DNA of 64,000 bases. It comes from Mesodorylaimus sp. YZB2_4. Taxonomy: Eukaryota > Nematoda > Enoplea > Dorylaimida > Dorylaimidae. Of the stretch, positions 13,701 to 23,700 are shown piece by piece. Below the pieces are notes generated by a model that was not told where the DNA came from, made no database searches, and worked only from the letters and a program-made list of their open reading frames with translations. Position 1 is the stretch's first letter. Every line of letters starts with the position of its first letter. The DNA lies in assembly GCA_030248295.1 (NCBI GenBank), contig JASANH010000523.1, positions 310,001-374,000 of the forward strand. The letters run 5' to 3'. The position numbers and the translations under genes were made by a program.

Positions 13701-16700
13701 GATCGCCACTGGGTCGGCTCGACGTTCGAGGAAAAATTTGAGTTGAAATTTTTGTACTTCTTCTTTCATTCGAGCTGTACCGCCCAATCGAACGATCGAA
13801 TTGCAATCATTTTCGGGCATAAATGACGCGATTCCTTCCAGAAATTGATCCAATGCGTGATTCGTATAACATACTACCAGAATTGGTCCCATGCCTTGGA
13901 TTTTCTGCAGCAATAATTGAACAATCTTCAATCCCACGTACGTCTTTCCAGTTCCCGGTGGTCCTTGGATTATGGCCAACCGTTTGGTGAATGCTTGCCT
14001 AACAGCGTCGAATTGCGATTCATCCAAGCTGATACGTTCTTTGGGTGGCCAGTCGGCCATTCGACGGACATCGTTGACCACCAGCGTCTGACCGCGTTCG
14101 CTCGATGGCAACAGGCACGAGAAATCCACAGTTGGATTCGCATCGATGTAGGCCGGTGGCTGGACTTCCGGTTCGCAGAATACCAACTGCTGAGCGAACG
14201 GCATGTCTTCTGGACCACGAATAGTTTGCAAGGCCTTTAATACGTGTTTGTAAGCCTCGAAAAAAGACGGCGATTCGACGAAGGCGTACGCTTGTCTCCG
14301 ATCCAATCCTCCCAGTGGAAACTGATCCATGGTCACTTTCACTATGCCTTGCGTCAAATTCTTCGGATCTCGATCGAGAATGGTGGCGAAGAATAAACTT
14401 CGAAAATTGTCGGCTGATAAGCAGAGAAGTGAGCCTGCAACCAACATGAACCATAATTAGTCCGGTTTGACGGGGGCCGTCAACAAAGTACGAGCAAGGT
14501 CGGCGGAGGAGGGACAGCCTGGGCTTTGATTTTCCAGATTTATACGACCCCGTCTTATCAACCCCTTCCACGCACCCCCATGGCCGCCGTGGTAGAGCAG
14601 TCCGGCTTTCCTCTGCCCAAGCTGGGCTAATCCAGAGTTCAATCCTCGGCGAGGGAGGCCGGTTTCATTCAGGCCTAGGCTAGGATTCATAGGAGAGGTA
14701 AAGATCTACAATTTTAGTGTTTATATTAGTTCTTACTCAATCATTTCACGTCAGCTTACCATTGACGATACAGATATCCAGGCACATACATTTCATCGAA
14801 AAGAAAACATACTAGCACCACAACCTTGGCCAGAGTGTGTCCAGAGATAAGAGTCAAACCGTAATTTTCACTTGTAATGATAAATTCATCAAGACTGCTT
14901 TTTGGCTCAAGCCCGTTTTGCCTCTTGCCGCTCAGCAGTCAAACCTGAGCAAGGCTGTGCGGACCAGCCCACATAACAGCGTCCCTCTGTGCGTCCCCAC
15001 TAAGAGCACCCCCCAAGCGAGGGCCTGGACTGGACACCGACTTCCTTAGACGATGGCGGGTTGGCTGTGAACCCTGTCGGTGCTCGACAGCCGAGACTGT
15101 CTACTCGCTTTCCTTCCGGCTCTCCACTCGGAGCACATCGGTGGTACCGGGTCAGTCACTCACGGCCTGGCGCGCAAGGTCAGCGAGGGTTTATGGTTCG
15201 CAAACCGACCTCCATCACCAGGGATCGAACCCAGGACGAGTCAAGCAACTCGCTACCTTGCAATACGGGTAGACGAGCGCCAAACCTCCCACAACTCATC
15301 AAGAGTAAACTATGGCGCCTACCTTGCAAAAGTCGTCTCGTCGTTTCCCAATTTATGCGATTAAACCGACTCACATCAAATTTCAATTCGTACGCCATCA
15401 CTGCCGATCGCTTATCGAAGGCAGGTTCCTTGAAGAAGGCGTTGTGATAAATTCGAACCATTTTGATGGCGCGACCACGAGGCGTCTGCTGCAGTATTTC
15501 CGGTTGCTGCTGCTCGTTGATTGTGTTCATGGCTTCCCGAATCGGCCAAACAAAATCTTCTCGCAATAATCGAAATAAGATGTCCAAATAGTGATCGACG
15601 CTCAAGTAGGCCCCCTTCTCCTTGTTCCTGCGCAGTCTCGGCTTAGCATCGGTCAATATCTCCGTTTCTCGCGGCAAAATGGGTAGATCTCGGAAATCAT
15701 CCAAAGGAGCCAATTCCCTCGGCCCTCGACGCTGTTCCGGTTCCTCCGGCTGTCGCTGCTTCGCTTCGACAATGGCTTTCCACAATGTTTCGAGTCGTCT
15801 TTGCACGCGACGGAACATCGGTTCATCAGATTCGTCGCCATCGTGCACATCGAACGCATTCGGATCCTTCAGAGCGTCCAAAGTGCCCGTTGCAACTTGG
15901 CTGATTTGCATGGCCGCGTCGGGCAATTTGTCCAAAATTTCCGACAAAAGAGTGCAAACCATTTCGATAAAACGTTCTTTTTCGTTTTTGCTAGATTTGG
16001 CGAATTGTTCGATGCGAAATCGAACATTCACAACGTCCTCGGCCAACCATTTTTGAAGAAATTTTGATTCGACAACGTGACGAAGCAGTTCGTGCAGAGT
16101 GCCTCGAAAATGGGCCACATGGAATCGACTAGCCCGAGCCAATACGACCAAGATCAACTGACGCCGATCCCAGTACGGTTTGTCTTCCATATTCATCAAA
16201 GCATAGAAACTTCGGTCCATAGTCAAGCCTTTTAGCAGCTCATCGTCGTTTCGATTTTCACTTAAATTTCGAAGTTTCTCTAAGCCGAGAGGACGAACTT
16301 CTCTCGGGTTATCATTACGTCCATCCTGGCACCGCCCGATTCCACGACCAGGTTCGCCTCGTCCACGCCCACGATTGTTGTGCAAACCGTCTCCACGGCC
16401 GCCTCGATTGTTGGGACCATTCCTGCAACGCAGAGCGTTCCTCCAGGCATCGTGAATGGCTTCTATGCTGGACTGGATGACACAATAGAACTTATCACCT
16501 CCTAAAGCGTCACTATCTCGGCATTAAACGTAAGTGCCGTGTTTACTGCAGAGACCTAACGGATCATAAGAGTACTTGACTGACGCCATTTACGATCACA
16601 TGGGCAGGTCCAGATGCTAGGTGATGGCATCCTACCAATTATTTAAATTTGACTTTTTGGGCTCAAAAACTGTTTTTTGCAAAATAAACCACGCGACAAA

Positions 16701-17049
16701 GGAATTTCCCTAGGAAAAATTGACTGTTTGAATTTTGGGGGGGTTGGAGTAACATATATGGCTGGCCATGATCCCCAGGGGTGAAGGGTATGACAATGTC
16801 TGCACCCTGGGATATTCAAAGTAAATGCAGCTAGGTCACACTTAATAGATTTACCGAAGCCAACGGAAAAAACAGACAGGATTCACAATCAGTGCTAACA
16901 GGTGACCCATCAGCATATGCAGAATAGATGCCTTACCTCGGGTTGTGATTCGCCTCGTTTTGTCCCGGGTTGGCTACTCCGCCACGTCCACGATGATGTC
17001 CGTGTCCGCGATATCCGCCACGGCCTCCTCTTCCTCTACCTCGATCCAT
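7720..17049 (-). CDS. ZNFX1: ZNFX1-type SF1 RNA helicase with NFX1-type and RZ-type zinc fingers
   Basis: Seven coding exons on the minus strand: 17049-16937, 16422-15323, 14434-13254, 13199-12796, 12735-10503, 9772-8899 and 7949-7720. They join in frame to 2044 residues (human ZNFX1 is about 1900). The N-terminus is an RGG-rich tract (MDRGRGRGGRGGYRG) continued in exon 2. The helicase has Walker A GPPGTGKT at about residues 562-569 and Walker B IEEAAEV at about 1003-1009, plus later motifs GDHKQLRP, NEQHRMRPEIAETL and NFQGEENEI. A long Cys/His-rich NFX1-type zinc-finger array follows. The C-terminus carries an RZ-type finger, HWYKCPNG then HIYAIGECGGAM and CPEC (about 1961-1995), split by an intron. 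Two UBA-like segments sit inside the helicase domain at about 744-806. In C. elegans ZNFX-1 acts in germ-granule small-RNA inheritance; in vertebrates ZNFX1 senses viral RNA. Role here is inferred from family. Confidence 0.95.
14581..14660 (+). repeat. tRNA-like SINE head in ZNFX1 intron 2
   Basis: CGTGGTAGAGCAGTCCGG resembles a tRNA A box and D arm, and GAGTTCAATCCTCG about 35 bp later resembles a T arm and B box. The fold looks too degenerate for a working tRNA, and no clean acceptor stem pairs. Best read as a second tRNA-related retroposon head next to the family 1 SINE. Confidence 0.45.
14878..15298 (-). repeat. tRNA-derived SINE family 1, minus-strand copy in ZNFX1 intron 2
   Basis: The minus-strand sequence has a tRNA-like head with B box GGGTTCGATCCCTGG (15217-15231), then blocks for GGTTTGCGAACC, a GAGTGA(C/G)TGACCCGGTACC stretch, CGAGTAGACAGTCTCG, and an A/T-rich 3' end that includes AAACGGGCTTGAGCC. 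Order and spacing match the plus-strand copy at 53310-53690. The head starts about 25 bp inside the intron, just after the 5' splice site of ZNFX1 exon 2. No intact target-site duplication was identified. Confidence 0.8.
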
Positions 17050-20000
17050 GAGAGTCCGCTCACCTGAAAGATAGGGTCTCCATAAAACCAAGATTCGCAG
17101 ATTAGAGACGCTAACGGACTAATCACGCAATGACTAGCCGCCCAGCTCGCCCGGCCATCTTATGATTGGAGCCAGGACCAGACGAGTCCAAGCAAATTAC
17201 TCACGATCAGCGCGAAGATGCCAACCCATCCAACGATAAGCTACAGCGCGTCTGTGTGTTCGCACAGCAGAGCTTTCCGCCAAAACATACATGGCTGACG
17301 AAGAAAAACTTTATGTTGGTACAGTGATGCAAATACATGTTCGTCTTGGTTACTCACGATAAATGGGGCAGCTAATCATTTGAAATGTAAAAAACCAGCT
17401 AGTCTAGAGAACACCCTAGGGAAAATCGGTAGATCTCACGCACTTGGGCACCCTTGGCAATGTCTAACGGTCACCTTGCTCATTTCGAGGGGATGGGGGA
17501 CGTGAGCGAAAGCCAATGAGCCTTGCCATCAGACAGGCCTGGCTACACCAAAACAGCGTCTGTTGGTCCAGACGTGCGTCGAAGCATTTTCCGCCGTGTG
17601 CAGATGGTGCAAAGCTGCAACTGCCTTCGGGTGCCGACCTCCAGTTCCCGAGGCTCGACTCTAAACTAGGTTAGGTTGCAAAACGTGTGTTCGAAGGTCA
17701 CTGTCATCCCTAAATCTTGCCTTCAGTTGCGATTCAAGCCAAACTACAAGCCCATACAAACCTGGGAAGCAGTAAAGAGACTCACCTCTGCAAAATCGAG
17801 CGACCCCAAAATGGTCGATTGCCGAGAATAAGAAGAAAAAAATTAGAATTCGTCGTCCGCAGTCACCCGCGCCGCTCTAAAAATTTGCGCAATAGATATT
17901 TTTTCTGCCCTCTCGCGCAGGCGAACGAACTATTGATTCGCACCGCGGCTGAGCGTCGCTGACTGTGAGTCAGCAAGGCGCAACGTGTCGCTCGCCCACT
18001 GGAAGCTTGAAACAGATGGTCCCCCCAGCTAGACGTAATTTGCGCAATTTCTAAACACAGGTAGAGGAGGCGAGAGGGGTCGAAAACTGCGCAATACAAC
18101 GCGACAAATCACTGCGACTAGGAAGGGATTGCGGATGAAGAGGGTGTCTTCCTACCATCCCCCTATACACCTTGCCCTTGCACCTTGCACATGACTAGAC
18201 CCGGCTCCAAGTGAACTTTGACTGGAGTGACTGGTTTTCACTAACTGCGTTTCCATGAGGTCGTGTTTCTCCTATGTAGGCCTGTCTAGATGCAGAGCAC
18301 CACACTCGACTATCGAGCAGAGGACCAGCACAAGGCCCTGACGACGGGTCCGGTCGGTACACTATCTTAACACCATGGTGCTTTGACCGTCCTAAATTTA
18401 GGACCTGTCCTAGATGATTGCAAAACGGTCCCTGGTCGAGATCACTGCAAACGAAGACAGTCAGGATTAGTCAACTTTATTAATGTCTCAACATATCGCG
18501 TGGAAGGATGGCGGGTCTACTCCCACGGTTGGCAAACAAAGCCCGCGGATTTTAACTGAACGAATTTGCGCGACTTTAAAACCAAGGTGGTTTTAGAGGA
18601 TTTTCGCGCGCCCCAGCAGACACTGCTCATATTGATGTAGGTTTGAGTCATAATCGCGAAAATTTAAAAGTGTAAGACATAAAATCTTACAAAAATTTTA
18701 AAGACAAGATTTCGCTGTGCGTACTAACCGATGCTCAAGTATCGCTTTGAAATTTAAAAAAGGGCACGAATTATTTCAGTTAAAAATCTGTGGGCCTTTT
18801 TTGGCAACCCTGTGTGAAGATATACGGGTATAACACCTATACTGCGCATACATGTTGCGCGCTGAAATCACTGTGCAAACCAATCAAAAACCCCGAAGGA
18901 ACTGAACTGGCCTTTCCCAGATCTGAAAGCAACAGCTGATATCTGATTATTGTGCTTTAACTTCTTGTTCAATTTATGCACCCGTTCCCGCCTTGTCTGC
19001 ACTACAAATGAGGTTACGCCCTTCCGTCAGGCTTACACCCTACAGTGGTGGGCTAATTATATCCATTAACGTAGTTTCGCTCCCACCGAACACCTCAACC
19101 AGCCAACCAAGAAAAAACCAGGCCGAATCAGGATCTGCGTTTTAAAAGCGAACCAGAACCAAGCGTTATGTCACAACCAGTTGTTGCACAGAAAAGGTTT
19201 CTGGTCTTACCTGCGGCAAAGGCCAAGCTGTTTGTGCTGCTTGCAAGGTGCTCTGATCTAGCCTGACTAATAATCTGAAAACTGCGATCATATTAAGCCT
19301 GGTTCGGCCCTCATGTGTTAAATATTGCCACCTGATCTGGCTGCAAAAGCCGATTCAGTATCAAGGCTTCTTGTCTGAACGGGAAAAGTGCGTAGTATGT
19401 CATCGACTGTTGGGCTAGAGTAGGTACCAATGCAGAGCGCAGTTCCACAATAATAACTGCGCTCTGCGCATAACTCACAATCAGGCGCCGCAGTTATCAG
19501 TGAGCTTCGGCTATCGAAGCTTACTATCGCTCACTGATTCGTCCAGCAGTGAGCTCGCAGGCAGCGAAGTTGTGGAGTTATTTAAGCAAAGCGAGGCCCG
19601 TAAGAGGCCTTGTAACCAGCTTTGGCCCGGGGATACGGGTACCATCTTCGGTTGCCGACATATCGTTTCCCGGTCCCTGGTTCCGCCAGTCACCTAACTT
19701 TGGTAACGGCGCTGCGTACGTACTATATAACTCATTGGACATCCTGATGTGCGTGCGTACAGTACTTTCAAGGGAAATAGCTTGAGCAACACTTCAAATG
19801 AGAGCGCGCCAGGTGATGAAAAGCGAAGGGGACGGCTATGAATCGGCTCATGTGGTTATGCGTTATGTCCGATGCCAACGCCTTCTTTCGATGCCGAAGT
19901 AGCAAGCTGTGGTTACGACCATGTTCTAATCGAAAGTGCATCTACAGTATACCTGGTGCCTGAGTCATCTGCAACCTTCTTTTTCTGAAGTGTCCGCGAG

Positions 20001-20220
20001 TGGCGATTAACTTTATGCGCACATTTGTTTATAAGACTACGGCTGCCATTGAATAAAGTCGTGATTATGTTCAGTAGAGTATCCAACCACCACCTTGTCT
20101 GTTGCAGTCACTTTTACCCGCCTGCACCCAGCACAGAAATGCAGTAATTTATTTCTTTGACAGACCCATCATCTAACCGATTGTCTGCAGGTATACCTGT
20201 ATATCTGTCGTCACACAGCA
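17050..20220. other. Gene-free region upstream of ZNFX1; no coding feature recognised
   Basis: A splice acceptor (minus strand CTTTCAG, ending at 17064) sits 14 nt upstream of the ZNFX1 ATG, so a 5' UTR exon or a spliced-leader site is likely. The rest contains only short open frames without recognisable domains or splice-linked continuity. Local inverted repeats occur at 19431-19538. A minus-strand AATAAA at 20153-20148 belongs to the TIL gene that ends at 20221. Confidence 0.6.
19431..19538. repeat. Cluster of short perfect inverted repeats
   Basis: GCAGAGCGCAGTT at 19432-19444 pairs perfectly with AACTGCGCTCTGC at 19455-19467 across a 10-nt loop. ATCAGTGAGC at 19497-19506 pairs with GCTCACTGAT at 19529-19538, and AGCTTCG at 19503-19509 pairs with CGAAGCT at 19515-19521 inside it. 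A third CGCAGTT at 19489-19495 can also pair with 19455-19461. No coding potential. Confidence 0.6.
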
Positions 20221-21715
20221 CTAAGGCCTTCTTCGGCAATGTTCACGAGGCATGCAAACATTGGAAAAGTTACGAATGAAACCGTGCTTGCACACGCAGC
20301 CTGGACGGCATGGTTGGTTCTTTTGGAAGCAGCGGTCATCTAGATGACGATTGTCACGCCCGCAACGCTCCTGGCATTGTTGTGGTGGGGCGCATCTATC
20401 TGCCACCTCGTTTTGACCTCTGCATTGCTAAAATGAAAATCGACGTATTGCTGGCCGAATGTAGAGTATTCTAGCATGAACAAGTGCTTGGCAGCAATAA
20501 GATTTCTAAAAATAGCATTGCTGCTCGTGACTCCCGCCGGGAGTAAGTGGAAGGCAATAGAGTTATATACTGCATGTAGATGTACACCGCCCAACCAGTC
20601 TCTAGAATCGACTTGCTAGGGTGACGTACCAGACACAGGGATGCAGGCACACATCTGCCTTGCGAATTTCGATAAAAGCCGCGTTTGCATTGGCAAGCCC
20701 CCGCACTGCAAAGAGCTGGGCAAAACTTGGGCTGACCAGAATTGAAATCTCGGCACGTATCTTCGCATGCGTTGCCGCAAGGATTGTAAAATTCGAGAGG
20801 ACCGCAGATGTTCTAAAATGGAAACCATGCACACAACGTACTGGCGCATTAGTCGGCCAGTGATAGCTTACTGGACAATCTTCCAACTTGGCACAAGAAC
20901 CATGGGAAGTGCGATAATAGCCGCGCTTGCACACGCACGCTGGTCGAGTGCATGTTTGCCGATGACACGAAGCTTGACGGCTGGCTTCTTGCAAGGAAAG
21001 AGGACATTTGCGCTCACATTCGTTCCCGCATCGATCCATTTGCTCGTTTTCATCTTTGCATATTGGCTATAAGAAGGGCTTGTCGTACAGCAGTGAACTT
21101 AGGCACTGTCGACAAGACAGGTGCAGGCCTACGTGTAGGCTACGTACAATCAGCTGTCCTCTTAGAAACTGCTTTTCAGTGACCTAAGTCAAGCATATCT
21201 AGGGGCACCGTAAGTCCTATCATCACATGACCGTCATAAATTTGGAAGCATCCTTACTGAGAGAGTTCTGGTTGAGCTGTGTTTGCTTCCCACAAAGTCA
21301 AGACGAAAACACTGCAATCTTTCTGCATTACAATTTACATATCCTGTTCAGCACTTCTTTGTTTGCAGACGCACATAAGGCTTTACTCTGTTCCTACTTA
21401 CTGGACACTGGTTTTCAGATGTGCAGGTGCCATTTTCATCCCGAACGAATCCAGGCAGACAATAACATCCAGCTTTGCATTGCCTCATATCACATTTAAA
21501 CGCAGGAATGTCAATTCTTGTGGGGCATCGGCGGTCACCGCAAGGAGGCCCACAGTTATCCCAACGCTCGTTACGGGGGCAATGACGAAGACTGTGAAAA
21601 CCGTCTGGTTCAGCCTAAAATACAATAACTTGTCCAGTTGAGCATGCTGGGAAAGGAAGCTCACTACCTCCGCATTGACTAAGACACTGGACACCAGTAG
21701 TATGAAGAAACGCAT
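20221..21715 (-). CDS. Secreted protein with four TIL (trypsin inhibitor-like) cysteine-rich domains
   Basis: Five minus-strand exons, 21715-21668, 21614-21402, 21066-20872, 20812-20630 and 20427-20221, join in frame (every intron in phase 0) to 281 residues. Exon 1 is a signal peptide (MRFFILLVSSVLVNA). Each of the other four exons encodes about one TIL domain, with motifs such as CGPPCGDRRC and CYCLPGFVRD, CGNECERKC and CVCKRGYYR, CGNACEDTC and CQCKRGFYR, CQERCGRDN and CVCKHGFIR. TIL domains are five-disulfide folds common in nematode protease inhibitors. The target protease cannot be read here, because reactive loops differ between domains. A TATA-like TTTATAA lies about 55 bp upstream of the ATG (minus strand, near 21770), and AATAAA lies 67 bp past the stop. 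Alternatives are an extracellular matrix or venom-like secreted TIL protein. Confidence 0.88.
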
Positions 21716-21768
21716 GATGCAGGAAGAAAGAAAGTGCTGACAGTGATCCTGTAACCAGTCAGTACACA

Positions 21769-21776
21769 GTTATAAA
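21769..21776 (-). promoter_or_regulatory. TATA-like element of the TIL gene
   Basis: Minus strand reads CCTTTATAACTG about 55 bp upstream of the ATG at 21715, a plausible TATA-box spacing for a short 5' UTR. Position and sequence only; no initiator was verified. Confidence 0.45.
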
Positions 21777-21777
21777 G

Positions 21778-23700
21778 GTAGGCTGGGTGCACAGAAATGT
21801 CAGATTAGCAACCCTGCTTCCTTATTTCATTGTGTGTCAGTGAAAATGTAAGCTCATTGTCAGTCCCCTTTACAGACAAGTCTTGTACCTATTTACCAGT
21901 TCTGACGGAATGTCGCTGATTCAAGCCAGATTAGAATTTTTGCAAGCAACAAGAAACATTCGCAAAGGTCTTCTTGCTCATAAGTACCTGATTACGAGAT
22001 CATGTAAGTCACAGGCCCAGGACCGTTATGCAAGTCATCAAATGGACTAAACATTTTCTGCGCCTTCTGGTGAGCAAGATGTGAAAGAGAAAGATGCCTT
22101 GTGGTTGGGTGTACGGTATATCACACTGTGTAACCTTGCCACTCAACTCTGTCGCAGCACAGGGCATTTGTGAATGAACTGCGGGCCACTTGAGTTTGTT
22201 TGGTGTTGTGGAATGTTGCCTTCAATACTTTCAAACTTTCCTTTACTTTACGATAACAAGGCGTGTAGGCGGCGAAAAGAAAGAAAATGAATGTACTTTG
22301 CGAGGTGCGGCCGTGGAGCGCATGCCAGTTGGTTCGCCTCGAGGGAATGAATCCGATTTGACGCCAATAATGCGCGCTATTTCTACAAAAGGCCTGTATC
22401 ATGATCGACAGGACCAACACTCGTACATCAAGTAGAAGAGACCTTGGGGTGTTCCAGACTACGTATACGTTCCAGTCGATTATCTTCTCGCTGCGAGGGA
22501 GACCGAGATTATTTACCATTCCTCCGCCACCCTGTCGCCACCTTGTCCCTTGTACGGTTATTAGTTACTAATGTAAACGCGCATTTACGATTTCCCTAGA
22601 CCGGCTGGCAGCAGGTATGCGTTCGGTGAGAACTATGCGAAAGAACCATGTCATTTCATTGAACGACTCCTCTACCTAAGTAAATAGTTGTCGCCCTCGG
22701 GGCACACATTAACTGCGCCCCTTTACACGTCACGCCATCGAGTGTATGAAACGTTTATGACCAAGTTTGACTTCTTTGTTGAACCGACTACAGTACGCTA
22801 AGCAGAAATGATACTTCAGAAATTGAAGCGGTCGGTAAGAGCGGAAAGTTATACGACTATCTGCACCTGATGTTGTGCCTTCACGTGCGTTATGAGCGGA
22901 TCTTGCTTTGATGAAATGACAGTGGCACTGCTGGGAACTTTGGGGAGCACAGTGCAATCGTCACCTCGAATAGGAGGTTCTACATTTACCCCTCCACGTC
23001 ACCAATCACATACATTCAAATAGTACATCTGTCGTTTTGCTAAATGACATGACTCGTAAACGTACAAGAATATAATGCATCATGGATCCGAGTACGAGTA
23101 CAGAAAAGTACAAACATCGCGCTGATGAACGCAATCATCACCATTCGCATCACATGCGCCAAATACGGCTGCCTCAAAAGATACAGACAATTCCCTCAAT
23201 GCCTCGGATCCCACAGGATACGGTCAACATAAGAAAGTCACTACCAACCAACTACCGACTTGATACGAGGCAGAAACCAGAAGAGAGCAAAGAGACACGT
23301 ATAAAGTATGCTCAGAAAGTGAGCCATTGTCAGAGTATAAGCCTAAAAAGGAGCACTCCTGGGAAAGAGATCCAAAGAGTCTGACGACAGACCTTTGTCA
23401 AGGAAACAGGAAACCTTGCAACAAACACCAATGCTGCCTCGTCTGAGTTAGTGCTAGGGGTCAGTGCAACAACGGGCGTTAGGCCATACCATCCAGGTTA
23501 GAGAGAGATCAGTCACCTGTACGAGCAAATCCCGCGAGGAGCATCATGGAAAGTTCTGGCGCGACTTAATATAAACGCGCTGCGTCAAAGCCAACCCCAA
23601 CATAGTAAACCATCAACCGCTAGGATACTTTTGCCCAAAAGAAGAAACCAAAGAAAAAGTGAAAATTCCATGGCAAGAACCGAATACTGGCGGTGTGATT
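21778..23700. other. Intergenic region between the TIL gene and engrailed; nothing recognised
   Basis: Open frames of up to 132 codons on both strands show no domain, signal peptide or plausible splicing partner. The part next to 23701 should contain the engrailed 3' UTR on the minus strand. No repeat copies were recognised. Confidence 0.5.

Noticed and set aside
22121..22519. 132-codon minus-strand frame
   Set aside because: No similarity to a known family and no splice-linked neighbours; consistent with chance.
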